Part shown: piece after piece, positions 42,680 to 54,125 of the stretch
Layout of the letters: each line of letters begins with the position of its first letter
Numbering within the stretch: the stretch's first letter is position 1
Source of the DNA: Erodium maritimum
Lineage: Eukaryota; Streptophyta; Magnoliopsida; Geraniales; Geraniaceae
DNA: 64,000 nucleotides
Direction of reading: 5' to 3'
NCBI GenBank assembly: GCA_963921825.1
Contig: OY997590.1
Location: forward strand, 48,439,039-48,503,038
Made by a program: the position numbers and the translations under genes
The notes under the pieces: model-generated
Told to the model about the DNA's origin: nothing
Databases searched by the model: none
The model's input: only the letters and a program-made list of their open reading frames with translations

Positions 42680-45600
42680 TCAAACCCCTTGGCTCTCTTT
42701 ACGGACTATTATGTCAGTAAGCCTGCATGGCTCGGCCTCTTCCAGCATTTGAACCACAGTCGACATGGAAGGCCTTAGAATCGGCCTCCTTTTGGTGCAA
42801 TGAATCGCGATCTTCAGAACCTTCATAGCGTCCTCCTTGAAAGCTTCTGATACTATTGAATCTACCACATCGTAACCCCTCATTTTGCTACAGACCCATT
42901 GCACTATGTCCTCGTTCTCTCCGAAATCAGCCTCTATAGGCCTCTTCCCCGTCACCAACTCCATCAGCACTACCCCGAAACTATACACATCGCTCTTCTC
43001 AGTGATCTTGCCCGCGTATCCATACTCTGCAACATACAAGTCAAGTAAAAATAGTAATTTAGATTAACTCAACTAAATGCTCAAACTGATAGCTGAAGGC
43101 TCAATCATAATTATATTTTACTAATAATAAGTTGAAAAAGAACATACCAGGGGCAATGTAACCATGCGTTCCAGCAATGACTCGAGTCCAGTCCCTTCCG
43201 TCTCCTTGCACAATCTTGGCAAGCCCGAAATCAGCAATCCGAGGCTTCCATTCATCGTCTAACAAAATGTTGCTAGACTTGACGTCCCGATGAATCACAG
43301 GCCTCGCACACCCATGGTGCAGATACTCCAATCCCCTAGCCGCCCCTAGCGCAACCTCGTACCTAATCCTCCATCCCATGTCCTTCTTGTCCTCGCTCGT
43401 GTGCAGCCTGTCCCATAGGCTCCCATTGGGGAAGTACTCGTACACCAGGAAGTTACTGTCCTCGCTCGTGATGCTGCAGTAGAGTTTCACCACATTGACG
43501 TGCCTCACCGAGCTCAACGTGGCCACCTCCGCATCGAATTCAGGCGACCGGGACTTGGTGCTCCTGGTCAGCATCGCTGAGCTGCTCCGGCAACTCTTTC
43601 TCCTCGCCTCCGACTCTGGCATCCAAATGTGCTTCACCGCCACTTGCTTCCCACTGCGCAGCACAACCTTGTACACATTCCCCGACCCTCCATTGCCCAC
43701 CAGGTTCTCTTTCTTGATCCCGTCCACGATCTCTTGCTCGTTGAAGCTCAAGACATGATAGGACTTGAAGTCCCATGAGCTCTGCTTCATGGGACGGTCG
43801 AGATTGCTCCCATGTCTCATCCTAGCGAGCATGAAACAAGCCGTTGCTACTACCAGAACAATTGCTACGGCGGAGAAGCATGAGATGAAGGTTGTGATCC
43901 TGCTTTTGGGTTTAGATTCAGGATAGCATTCCTCGTACCGTCCTACGCTGGGACTGAACAACCCTGGGTTTCCGTTGAAGCTGCCATTGTATGCTAAAAC
44001 CGATAAAGACTCTGGTATGCAACCAACTAAACTGTTGTTTGACAGATCAACAAGGCTCAACCTCAGGGTCGATAAGCTCGTTGGGATTTCGCCCGAAAGC
44101 TTGTTTTTCGACAAGTTTAAGGAATTCAAAGTAGGCAACGAGGCAAGACTTGCCGGAATCTTCCCGGAAAACAAGTTCCCGGAGAGATTGATGTCGGTTA
44201 AGGACACACAAGAACCTATTGAATCTGGTATTGGACCTGAAAACATGTTCTCATCTAACCAAAGACTGTTTAGTCTCTTCAAATCTCCGATCTTTTCCGG
44301 AATTTCCCCGGAAAAATTATTAGAACTTAGATGAATCGAAACCAGCATTGATGCTCCTGATATTTCCTCCGGCAGTTGACCCGAAAACCTATTGCTAGCC
44401 AAGAGCAGTTGAGCCAATGATTTGGCCTTTCCTATGTCAGAGCCCACATGACCTTCAAAACTGTTCTTACCAAGATCGATGATTGAAAGATTAGGCAAGC
44501 CCCAAATCCCATTTGGGACAGACCCAGAAAGCGAATTGTTGTTAACTCGAAGACGAACCAAAGACGAGCAATTCACATAACTCTCCGGCAATCCGCCGGT
44601 GAAATAGTTCTGCAACAGCAGAAGATCGTACATGAAACCGTTGTTGCACATACCTGGTGGAATCGGACCGGTCAGGAGATTTTCGGAGACATCAATGTAT
44701 TTCATGCCCGACCAAGACCCCAAACTCTGAGGAAGCGGACCGGTGAGCTCGTTCTGGTACAGAGACAGAGCCGTCAGGTTCTTGAAGTCCCCGAACTCAG
44801 CCGGAACCTCCCCGGAGAATCGGTTTTGGAACAACTGCAACGACGTGAGTTGATTCAAGAACCGCAGCTCCGACAGGTCGCCTCCGAGCTTGTTCTGGGA
44901 TGCGTCGAATTTCAGGAGGCTCCGCAGGTTCCGGAACCCGGCCGGCAGCTTCCCCGTCAGGACGTTGTTGTAAATCTCGAGCTGCGTGAGCTTAGCAAGG
45001 TTGGACACTCCGGGAGGGATGTCTCCCGACAGGTGATTGTCGGATAGTTCGAGGTTTTCGAGCAGGATAAGGTTTCCGATCCCGTCGGGGATGTGTCCCC
45101 CGATGCTGCAGTTGGAGAGGTAGAGCCAGTAGAGCTTGTCGAGGTTAAGGATCTCTGTCGGGAACGAATCGGTGGCCTGAAATGGGTTGTCGCCGAGGCT
45201 CAAGAACTCGAGCTGGGTCAGATTTCGGAGCGATTCCCACGGGAAAGAGCCGGAAAAACCGCTGGCGTTTAAGCTCAAGAGCCTCAGGTCGAGAAGAGAC
45301 GACAAGTCCGGAACTTTTCCGGTGAAAGAATTGAAACCCAAATCCAAAACCCGCAAGCTCGTGCAGTTCTTGATTTCCTCTGTTACTGGTCCGAAAAGAG
45401 AGTTGTTCCCTAGAGACAGCTTCTGAAGCGATTTCAAGCTGCAGATTGAGTCAAACGAAACCAGCCCAGATATGTTTTTGTGGGGGAGATTGATTTCCGA
45501 CACGAGTCCGTCAGCATTGCAAGAAACTCCGGCGAAGTCGCAGACGGACGAGCTGCTCTGTTCCCAAGAAGCAAAGACATCGGTGGTTGAGCTTTGGAGC

Positions 45601-45716
45601 TTGGACTTGAATTGGACAAGTGATTGTAGCTCGTCGGATTTGGAGGGAGGGACGACCAGGAGGACGAGGAGCAAGAGGAAGACAGTGGGTCGCCGGATGA
45701 CTGGCCGGAGCGGCAT
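42680..45716 (-). CDS. LRR receptor-like kinase, subfamily XI (HAIKU2/RLK7 type)
   Basis: Plasma-membrane receptor kinase. Exons 45716-43148 and 43026-42680 with a 121-bp intron inside the APEYGYAG codon, the position typical of LRR-XI kinases; 971 residues. Signal peptide 1-27; LRRNT pair WEQSSSSVCDFAGVSC; about 20 LRRs over 75-585; one membrane segment (about 607-631). The kinase has P-loop GNGGSGNV (674-681), Lys695, Glu730, HRDVKSSNILLD (Asp811), DFG (829-831). It is an RD kinase and looks active. The closest families known to me are RLK7 (PIP-peptide receptor) and HAIKU2 (seed size); ectodomain order and the end CRLTDIIVRKES agree, but I cannot separate the two. Odd point: the usual Cys after the last LRR (NPGLC) is Phe here (NPGLFSPS), leaving its partner Cys597 unpaired. 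Confidence 0.95.
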
Positions 45717-46028
45717 GGCGGCAGCCGGAAAAGGCTGTGGCGGTGGAGTTTAGTTATGGGAAGAGAAGCGTTGAAATGGAATAGTACTCACGAGGGTGGC
45801 TTGGGGTTGAACATTGAGTCATGTTCACATGCAGAGATTGTTGTCCCTTTGAATCTACACGTCCGTGGAATCAAAACTTGGTACGCAACCTAAGATTATA
45901 AATGTTAGGTATGTGAGTGGTAAGTTATGACTGTTTTCATCCAAATTGTTATTAACATATCGAGAGATGACTTATGATATCGATTGTTATTAACATATGG
46001 AGATATGACTTATGATATCGGCGTATAA
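45717..46028. other. Receptor kinase upstream region
   Basis: Upstream flank of the minus-strand kinase gene. Apart from a 38-bp tandem duplication (45945-46020) I see no clear element; no TATA box can be named with confidence. Confidence 0.45.
45945..46020. repeat. 38-bp tandem duplication
   Basis: Two adjacent 38-bp copies starting ATTGTTATTAACATAT and ending GACTTATGATATCG (45945-45982, 45983-46020), differing at two positions. It lies about 230-300 bp upstream of the receptor kinase start and directly next to the presumed Harbinger left end. Confidence 0.9.
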
Positions 46029-46056
46029 GAGCAGGTATCGTGCATCGGCTTATAAG

Positions 46057-47096
46057 TAGGGTTGGGCATCGGCCGGTACCCGCCCTAAAACTCATACCCA
46101 TTATCCAAACTATTGTTCCCGGTTACCTAAAATCCGTATCCGTACCCATCACCAGTCGCCTAAAAGAAAGCCGATAACCGTCCAGACTTACTACCGGGCG
46201 GTGACGGTTACAACCAGCCAACCTAGGTCCAATAGGCTTTCTGGTGGGCCTTCAAAATACATTTACTCATCTTCAAATGATAATGGTAGCTAGAATTACA
46301 ATACAGATTTTAAGTACATAAATATATCCAAGTTGGACAGACCATACAAAGAAAAAAAAACATAAATAAAACTAATAGACAGTAATTATTCCATAAAACA
46401 AACAACACAGGACATTGCAGATCTAGTATAAACAGTAGAAACTCAATCGAAACATAGACCTCAGTTTGAAATTACATCACAGTTCCATAACCAAAAAAAA
46501 ATCGATGGGAAATAGTAAAGAGAATGAAATATGAAAACCGATGGATCTCAAAACTAGCACACAACAAGGTTAATGAAAAGCGAAGAAGTGGAAGAAAAAA
46601 AATATGAAGAAATGGAAGAATAAAATATGAAGGAGAAGAGGGGCGAGGTTCTCGGCAAGGTTGTCATGTGGGTTGATTTGGAGAAGTAAATGATATATTT
46701 ATAGAGGGAGGAGGAAGTGGCTTTAGGATTAGGGTTTAATTAATGGACATGTCTGAAATTAAAGAGAATGACCCAAAATGCTTGTATTAATTGACTTTGG
46801 TTTGGTGTAGGGTGGCGGAAGCAAATTTTTATTGATCGAATAGTTGTGTATATGTGTAAAGAAATAAATGACAGCCTATGTAAATTAAAAAAAAATCAGG
46901 CCTTATAAAACAAAAGACCGGTCGGTCCGTTTTTTCCGGTTTGGAAAATAAAAAATCGTACCCACCCAAAATGCTCTCGGGTTGGTATTTTTTCAACCGT
47001 AACCGTCGCTGGTGACACCGGTTCGGGTGATTCCGATGATGGGGACGGTTGGTGACGGTCAGTTTTCAGTGACAACCGGATATTTGCACATCCCTA
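46057..47096. mobile_element. Non-autonomous hAT element
   Basis: Starts TAGGGTTGGGCATCGGCCGG and ends CCGGATATTTGCACATCCCTA. The 8-bp TSD CTTATAAG is perfect (46049-46056 and 47097-47104). TIRs of TAGGG(A/T)TG type with an 8-bp TSD are typical of hAT. The 1040-bp body is non-coding; GTACCC- and CGGT-rich subterminal blocks on both sides (around 46070-46240 and 46910-47070) are probable transposase-binding repeats. Confidence 0.88.
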
Positions 47097-47404
47097 CTTA
47101 TAAGTGGAACAACAACGTGACGTTTTTAGCTATGTCAAGGGCTTAGCACAGTCGTATCTTCGAGGCATGTCAGTTGCAGTTACTTCAACACACCAATTTG
47201 TTGTTGTCATGTCGCCGCAACGGCTAGTAAACGCCCAATACGTTGTTACCACGTAACCCCAACGGCTACCTCCTCCCCAACCCCAAAATTTTTAATTTTC
47301 TGTCCTTGTAAATACTCACCCTTCTCTAAAAAAAATTTACGCCTCCCTTTCCACATTTTTCCTTCTTCTACTCTCTTATTTCTCTCATCTCGTCCTCTTA
47401 TTCC

Positions 47405-49920
47405 ATGGATCCATTGATCAATTAGGAACTATTGAGAGAGATATTATCATAAGAGATTACATAGGTGATTACCCAACAAATAGATATCACTATTGACGAA
47501 GGGCTAGTTGTGCTTGAACTGCAACCGTGGGTTTTTAGAAATAGAAGGTGGAAAGATGGGTGTGAACGTTTGATGGCTGAACACTTCGTTCAAAAGCCGA
47601 TGTACAACTACAAAAAAAATCGGCGTCGATTTCGATTGCAATAAGATCATTTTCTTCGCATTATGGATGAATCAGTCGAACGGACCCGTACTTTCGTTAA
47701 TGAGCCGATGTGTTAGGGAAGGTTGGCTTTTCTCCCCATCAGAAATGCACTGCAACTATTCATCGATTGTGTTATGGGTCTCCAACTGACTCGTTGATGA
47801 GTATGTGCGATTGGGTGTCACCACGGCTTTAGAGTGTACAGAAGCTTTGCATGGACATCATTAGTGTTTTTAGGACCGAATATTTACAGCGTCACAATGA
47901 GGAAGACATGGGGCGTATATTGGAAGTCACTGAAGCACGTGGCTTCCCAGGGATATTGGGTAGCATTGAATGCATGCATTGGCAATGAAGAATTATTCGG
48001 TAGCATGAGCTGGACAATTCTCATGGAGAGACATGGCAACGTCCAACAATCATGTGTTAGTCTTAGTGCCCGTAGTTCAATCATAAATGTCCAAATGTAT
48101 ATATCATCATTAGCAATAAGATTAAAGCGGCTTTCTATTACTTATGTGTTGGAGTAATATATCGATGTGATTTCTGATCTATGCCCACCATGCGAATAGA
48201 ACCATAGATCGAGATGGATCACACTCGATGGGTCCCTAGTCAATAAAGCTTCACTAGAAGCGACTAGTATGAAAGATGGCTCTTCATGGCTTACGTTCTG
48301 TTAGTCATTGGAATGAGATTCCGGAGTCTGATCATAGATATCATGTGGGACATGATTTTGGACGACCCGCCCTGAATATGTGCCATAGATTGAGTCATTA
48401 ACATATTCAGTGTCGTAGCTTGTCATGTATCCTTAGACCAAGGAGTCTTTGTGATCACTATGCAGTCAACAACTAAGTTTGACCTGAGCCTAACGTTGTC
48501 CGTAACAGGGCTTCCATAACGGCCAGGATTGGCTTGGGGACGGGTTGCATGAGTGACACGAAAGACGGCTAAGGGATTTATCCCTCATACTGAGGTATGG
48601 GAAAGATATCGGTTCTCGGCCGCTTGATCGAGAATGACTGAAAGAATAGCATGGCCATGCACATGATACTAGGTATCATATATTCAGTCATCTCACATAT
48701 CAAGGAACAGTGATTGAGAATAATAAGGATGACGGCTCTATGCCTTATCTCAATCAGGATATCGGAGATAAAAGGATAATGACAGGGACGACGGAAAGGT
48801 TAGAATCGATTGGTTCGATTCGCTATGTAGTGTCAGGCAATACTAAAGTCTCGTTAGTTGCCACTTATATAGGATCAAGTAAAATGGGATTTTACGTTGA
48901 TCTATCGACATGCATAGACCTAAGGGTCACACCGAAGGATGAAACTCATTGACACATTTATGGAGAATGGCCAAAAGAGAGTTGTCTCAGGACATGACCA
49001 AAACTGGGTTTTGGGTCATGTGCCCATAAGTGAATAGGACATTACGGATCAAGACAAGGCTTAGAGTCTTGGGATTGATCGCGTTGGATAATGTTGGACA
49101 TTTCCGGTATGGAAGGCTTGGAGGCGATGAGCACGTCACGGGACCTCGTTGGGAATGGCCATGGGCCATGTTCCAAGAGGCCCATGAAAGGCCCATGCAA
49201 CCAAGGCCCATGGAACTAATTAATCAAGTCTTGATTAATTAGTACTAAGTAAGCAAGACAAGGATTAAAGTGTTGGTGATTCACCACCTAACCCATCTTG
49301 TCTTGCCATACTTAGCACCATGCTTGTCTTACTTCACACCATGCTTCACACCTTACTTGTCCTTGATGGTTGTTGATGGTTTAAGTCATCTTTTTCCTAC
49401 AACAAATCATAAGACAAGAATAGATACACAACTTCTCTCCCTCTCACACTACAATTTCGAGTTTGGCACTTTCCCCCCCTCTTGTTGTGTTCTTGAGTCA
49501 TCTAAAGAAGAACTACGTGGCTTTGATTCCAATTAGATACGTAGGCGTCTTGGAGACTCAAGCCGATCATCGTTTCTTTGGTGTTCTCTTCCTTTTCTTG
49601 AACTAGTTGGTAAGGAAACATCCATATTGTTTATTCTCTTGTGTATCTAATATTTGGTAGTGTTCTATGACATGGTCTCGAGTTATTTCCGCTGCAAGTA
49701 TGTGTTCATACCCTCCATCGAGACCCAACATCATGTTGGAAGTCGTTGCAACTCAAGACATGTGGATATTCCATGCATTTTGTTTTTGGTATTGTAGGAT
49801 AAAACAACGACATCATTGTGCTCAATCAACCAATATTGTTCGCCGAAGCAATGGAAGGGTTTACTCCAGTTGTGTACTTTCCATTTCAGTAAAAAAATTG
49901 CAATTTCGTTTGAATTGCAT
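47405..49920 (+). pseudogene. Harbinger transposase relic (plant DDE transposase)
   Basis: Plant_tran-type transposase pieces on the plus strand: from about 47540 CERLMAEHFVQKPMYNYKKN, FRLQ-stop-DHFLRIMDESVERT; then in shifted frames DSLDEYVRLGVTTALECTE (about 47780), EARGFPGILGSIECMHW (about 47930; the conserved GSIDCMHWEWKN DDE region) and PTIMLEVVATQDMWIFHAF (after the solo LTR), then SNNDIIVLNQPILFAEAMEG. The MYNYKKNRRRFR helix and GSIECMHW block identify the family. Several in-frame stops and at least two frameshifts are present, and the C-terminal third (YYLADGIYP region) is not seen. Confidence 0.85.
48055..49730 (+). mobile_element. Solo Copia LTR
   Basis: A 1676-bp LTR from TGTTAG to CCAACA with a perfect 5-bp TSD TCATG (48050-48054 and 49731-49735). 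It aligns end to end with the LTR at 4430-6114 of the window's Copia element but lies in the opposite orientation. No internal domains, so it is the product of LTR-LTR recombination. Orientation is plus: the TG end at 48055 corresponds to the outer end of the other LTR. Confidence 0.93.
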
Positions 49921-50001
49921 GTTAAGAAATTTATAAGTTCATTAAAAATTACGGTTCAGGTGTGAAATGATTTTATTTATAATTATTATTTATGCTTGAG
50001 T

Positions 50002-51755
50002 CAAGCATATATCAAAGAAATAGCCCTAGCTTGTTCGTCACCGTTATGGAGTTCTAGACTGTCGCCGCTGTTGTGCCGCCTGCCCCTGTCGGGTTCGCCA
50101 TCCCGATATTCGTGTACCCCATCCAGTTGACCTCGCAGACCACGCCTGGTGCGGGGTTTAACTATGAGTTGGAATGGGTGGCGTTTCCACAACCCTCTGC
50201 GTCTATTCCCCTCTCCGCTCCTCTTGTGACTCCGGCGACTCGTAGTACAATCGCCATGTCTCCTTGTCCTCTCTTACCAATACCACATTCTATTCCGTTG
50301 TCCGGTCTGAGAGCCACACCATCACCCCCCATCCCTGCTCACTCTCCCTGATCTCGGCCTGGCCTTCTCTTCGATGGGTGTTGCGACCCCGGTTTCGACT
50401 GTGAGGGAATCGTCGGGCTTCTTCGGGCCACGAGGAATGTCCCCCGACTCCTCTGGGGCGTTTACTGGTCGCCGATATTGGGAAAGGTGCACTTGGGTGC
50501 AGCGGGTCTCAGAGGCTTCGGCTACACGCTACAGGCCCGAACCCCGTGGCCCGAACCCTACCTCGTCTATTGGGACCTATCAACGCCACGACCTTGCTGT
50601 GGTGCGTAGGGGAGCGCCTGCTCGGATGGGGGATCCGTCTCAGCCATGACTGCTGCACCCTCAACCCCATAGATTTTCGATGAGGCTGGTCCGGGATGTT
50701 ATGGAGGTCTCAGCGGCTGTCTCGGTCACGTCGGTGAAAACCCGTACTTGGGGGTGAACCTGTGATTGGGCTGGGACGCGGTGGAGCATGATGGAGACGT
50801 CTTCAACTAGGGTCTCCCGATCCTGGATGTGGAAACAAAAGAGGGAGTGGATACCGGATGTTGTTCCACGGTCCCGAGGGGCCCCTATTAGGGTTCAGAC
50901 TTTGCCAACATATAGACGGGGGTTGATGCAGTATGCTCCAGTAGGTGGCCACCACCCTCGATAGCATCGTCCGCATCTGGCGGATATGAGGGAAGCATGT
51001 ATCAGCCACGGTGGTTATCTGGGAGCCGGGGATTGCAACCATTGACAGTGGACCCATTACCTAACACTAGTTCATCTCGTTTGGGGGAAGCCGTCATAAC
51101 AATGGACTCGTTACCTAACCTGGGTCCCCGGATTCCCAACCGAGATACTAGCTTGCTGGTCGAGCGAGGCCGTTCTGGGTGGTCCCCCACCTCTCTCTCG
51201 GGCCCGTTGGCACAAGGGATGGTCGGGGAGATGCGACGGGGTCAGCTCTTTGTTGATTCGATTGATACCGCTCGGGTATCCTAGATTGGAGGGTTCGGAG
51301 GTAGAGGGCGTGCCCAGGCTGAGGCGCACCATGTTGAGGTTCCACCGTTCGGGGATCGACCGAGGATGGCTGTGGAACTTATGGGGAGGGTTGCGCCTGG
51401 CGCGACATGGGAGAGCTCACCAAAAGTGGGGAAGATGCCCCGTCGGGAGGGATGAGGCATCAACAGAGCATCGAGGACTGGCCCTGGGAGGGGTCCCCAG
51501 ACGATGCATTGCCTCCCACCATCACCATTACCTTCAAGGTCCATCTAGATCTTCGGTATCTCGTTCCCCCCATCCATATTCTGTCTTTTCCCTTGGGGCG
51601 CTTACTCAACACCGTCGTGGACGGTTCTACTAGGAAAAGAATACCGAAAATTCTTAAATGTTCTTGCCATGTTCTTCGTGGTCAAAGAGTCTCTGATGCA
51701 TTTTACTATCATTCCACAATTTAATTAATGAAATCTGCACCTTTCGCTCAAAAAA
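50002..51755 (+). mobile_element. Family A LINE-derived retroposon (ORF1-type, no ORF2)
   Basis: Insertion bounded by a 10-bp TSD ATGCTTGAGT (49992-50001 and 51756-51765) with a 3' tail CCTTTCGCTCAAAAAAA. Its 5' part (about 50085-50210) encodes a segment like that on the minus strand near 58700 (YPIQLTSQTTPGAGFNYELE against YPIRPQSSQTTPGVGDIYRW). Its 3' part (51480-51740) is homologous to the reverse of 57180-57350. No reverse transcriptase or endonuclease is present. The reading frames are broken. Confidence 0.8.
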
Positions 51756-51765
51756 ATGCTTGAGT

Positions 51766-52126
51766 TAGCAGATTTGTTACTATTATAACATCTTGGTGTA
51801 GCTGCTGAATCAAGCTATAAGTCAAGTACTTGACTTATGCATTATAAATACTCACACCAATATATTTTTAGTTACAAATTGGATAAGCCTTATTTCAGGA
51901 TGATATAATATATATTGTTATGTTTCAACTGCATTTTTTATTGTTATCTTGTTTTAGATAAAGTATCACGGTCCACATGTTAAACTTAACGTTCATTACA
52001 TTTCTACGTGAAAAAATTATTTAAGCATTAACCTATTATTTAACCTAAATTATTGGAAGAATTTTTTTTAAATATTCATGGTGAGATAAACTCGTAAAGG
52101 TAAGCATTATAAATGCAAGTATACAA
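51766..52126. other. No feature recognised
   Basis: AT-rich spacer between two retroposons; no coding or repeat signal seen. It may be the remaining flank of the Harbinger element. Confidence 0.45.
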
Positions 52127-52149
52127 AGAATAACGAATATAACAAGAAT

Positions 52150-54102
52150 AAAGAATAAAGAATATAAGGAATAGAGCATGCTCCTCTCTAAACTTTCGAC
52201 CCTCTTGCCCAAACCCTAGCCACCGCCTTCGTTCTCTCTTCTCCGCCAGCGGCGTCCGGCCTTGGATGTCGTCGGCGGTGTCTCTCCTTTAAACTGTGCT
52301 TTGTCTCCCATAATCCAAAGCTTTCCTTCCTTTTTCCCTCTACCCAAAGCCCTCTTTCCACCTCTTCCCCTTGCTCCTTGTGTCCGGCTACTCAAGATCT
52401 TGTGATGGCGCCTCGCCTGTGTTGTGTAGGTCGTCTGAGCAATCTGGTCCTGCCGGAGTGTCTCGGTCCTGTCAGAGTTGCGCTGGGCCAGGTCGGGTTC
52501 AGATCTGAAGCTTCAGATCTATCGCCTCCGGCTACGTCTTTCTCCGCATAGGTGTTGTAGTGGGTGTCGCTTGCTGCTCTTCTGGTCGGGAGTTTCTCGA
52601 CGGAGTTTGTCGTATTCTTCATCCGCCGGCACTTTCAGGTACCTTCACGTGGGGTCGGATCGGGGTCAAGGTTGCGCTCTTGGGCCTGGGTCGCTTCGAG
52701 CCTGGGCCTAGGTTGTGTCTCCTGGGCCTCTTCGATCCTGGGCCTGGTCTTTGGCAGGGTCTGGGCTGTTGATCTAGGCCTGGGCCTTTTGGCCCAGTTC
52801 GACTGGATCTGGCCTGGTCAGGGCTACTGTTTGGGTCAGGCCTTGGGCCTGCCCAATGCTTGGGCCTGGCCCAATTCAGTTCAAGGCTCTTCGGACCTGT
52901 TCTCGTCGTGCCGGCTTTTGATCACCGCTCTTTCCCCTGTTTCAGACTTTGTGTCCGGGACCTACTTTCTTCTCGAGGGAGCTGCTCGTCGGCTCTGTTC
53001 GGCTCCCTAGTAGTTACAAGGATGTCGGGCCGGTTTGGGTGTTGGCCCCGGGTAACCTGAATCCGTTGTTTCTCCCTTGAGGCGGTGTGGTGGGGGATTG
53101 AGTCGTTTTGGAGGTGACTTTTCAGAGTTGTCCTTGTGGGATGTGCTTCTCCATCAACTTGGGATCGTCCTGGTTTTTGTGGTTCTTTGAGGCTTTCGGG
53201 GTGAGCGTAGCTTCAGAGGTGCCTTTCTTAGAGCCGGTCGTGGGACGCGTTTCTGCATCCTCCTATGAGTGGATCGTTGTGGCTCTAGTCTGGGTGCAGC
53301 TGTTGGTTCGCTCTGTTGCCTACCGTTTCTTTTTTAAGTCTGATCGTGGGACGTGTTTCTTCATTACCTGTGTGTTGATCGTTGTGGACATGGTGATTAA
53401 TTGAGGCTTACTGGTACTCCTTTTCTCCTGCTATAGTTTAGTGCTCACCCCATTGTGCCATTATCGTTATTTTTTGGTTTTACTCTACTTCCTTCCACTT
53501 TGTTGGGTAGGACTCGTTAGTTTTGGGTGCTGGTCCACAACGAGTAGTTTGGTCTTAGTGTCGTTGAGCAGTTTTCCTTCATTATCGATTTTGGTATAGT
53601 GTGTTTTGGAGGGTTTTTCCCTTTAGATTTGTCTCCATCGCTCGTGGTGTTGGCCACCGACTTGTTAGATCCGTCATCTAGTCTGTGTGACTGATTGATG
53701 GTTCTAATGAGATAGGGTGTTATCCTTTCTATGATAGTGGATTGGTTTATTTCAGTATCTTATGTGCTTAATGTTTGGAAAATCAGGGTTTTGACCTTTT
53801 CTTTTCTGTGGGCTTTATGGTAGAAAAATCAGGGTTTTAGACCTTCTTCACTGTTTTTCTGTTCTTAATGGTTGTGAAATTCGGGTACTTAGACCTTTTT
53901 CATTGTATACACACATTGTTGTATTTGTCTTGAGGCTGAGCTGTCATGTCAGTGCTCAAGTGGTTGTTGTGTTGCCTCAGGTTGTTGAGGTGTTCATCAA
54001 GAATCCTATTAGAGTGGATTGCTCTTTCATTGTACATCATCCATGCTCTTCATTTCAAAGAGCAGGTTTTATATATTGCTTGGCTTATTTTTTTTTTAAA
54101 AA
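52150..54102 (+). mobile_element. Family B retroposon, complete copy with long TSD
   Basis: Both ends are fixed by a 23-bp perfect direct repeat (52127-52149 and 54103-54125). The 5' end is GC-rich (CTCTAAACTTTCGACC, CAAACCCTAGCC). The middle has GGTCGTGGGACGCGTTTCTG and related phrases. The 3' end has GGAAAATCAGGGTTTTGACC, then GCTGAGCTGTCATGTCAGTG, then ATTTCAAAGAGCAGGTTTTA and a short T/A tail. No protein domain is recognised in 1953 bp, so it is a non-coding retroposon that must use LINE machinery in trans. The best reference copy for the family in this window. Confidence 0.88.
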
Positions 54103-54125
54103 AGAATAACGAATATAACAAGAAT

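Larger units (their letters stand above)
46029..49930 (+). mobile_element. PIF/Harbinger element relic with two later insertions
   Basis: The left end is proposed at GAGCAGGTATCG (46029), after TAA, similar to the end of the element at 12644. Promoter-like sequence and the transposase relic follow. A hAT element (46057-47096) sits 28 bp inside the end, and a solo Copia LTR (48055-49730) sits in the transposase. The right end was not recognised; coding similarity stops near 49905, and a retroposon follows at 50002, so the 3' part may be lost. Confidence 0.6.

Noticed and set aside
43495-45753. Several open frames on the plus strand opposite the receptor kinase
   Set aside because: They are antisense shadows of the 856-codon kinase exon, with arginine/leucine-biased translations and no domains.
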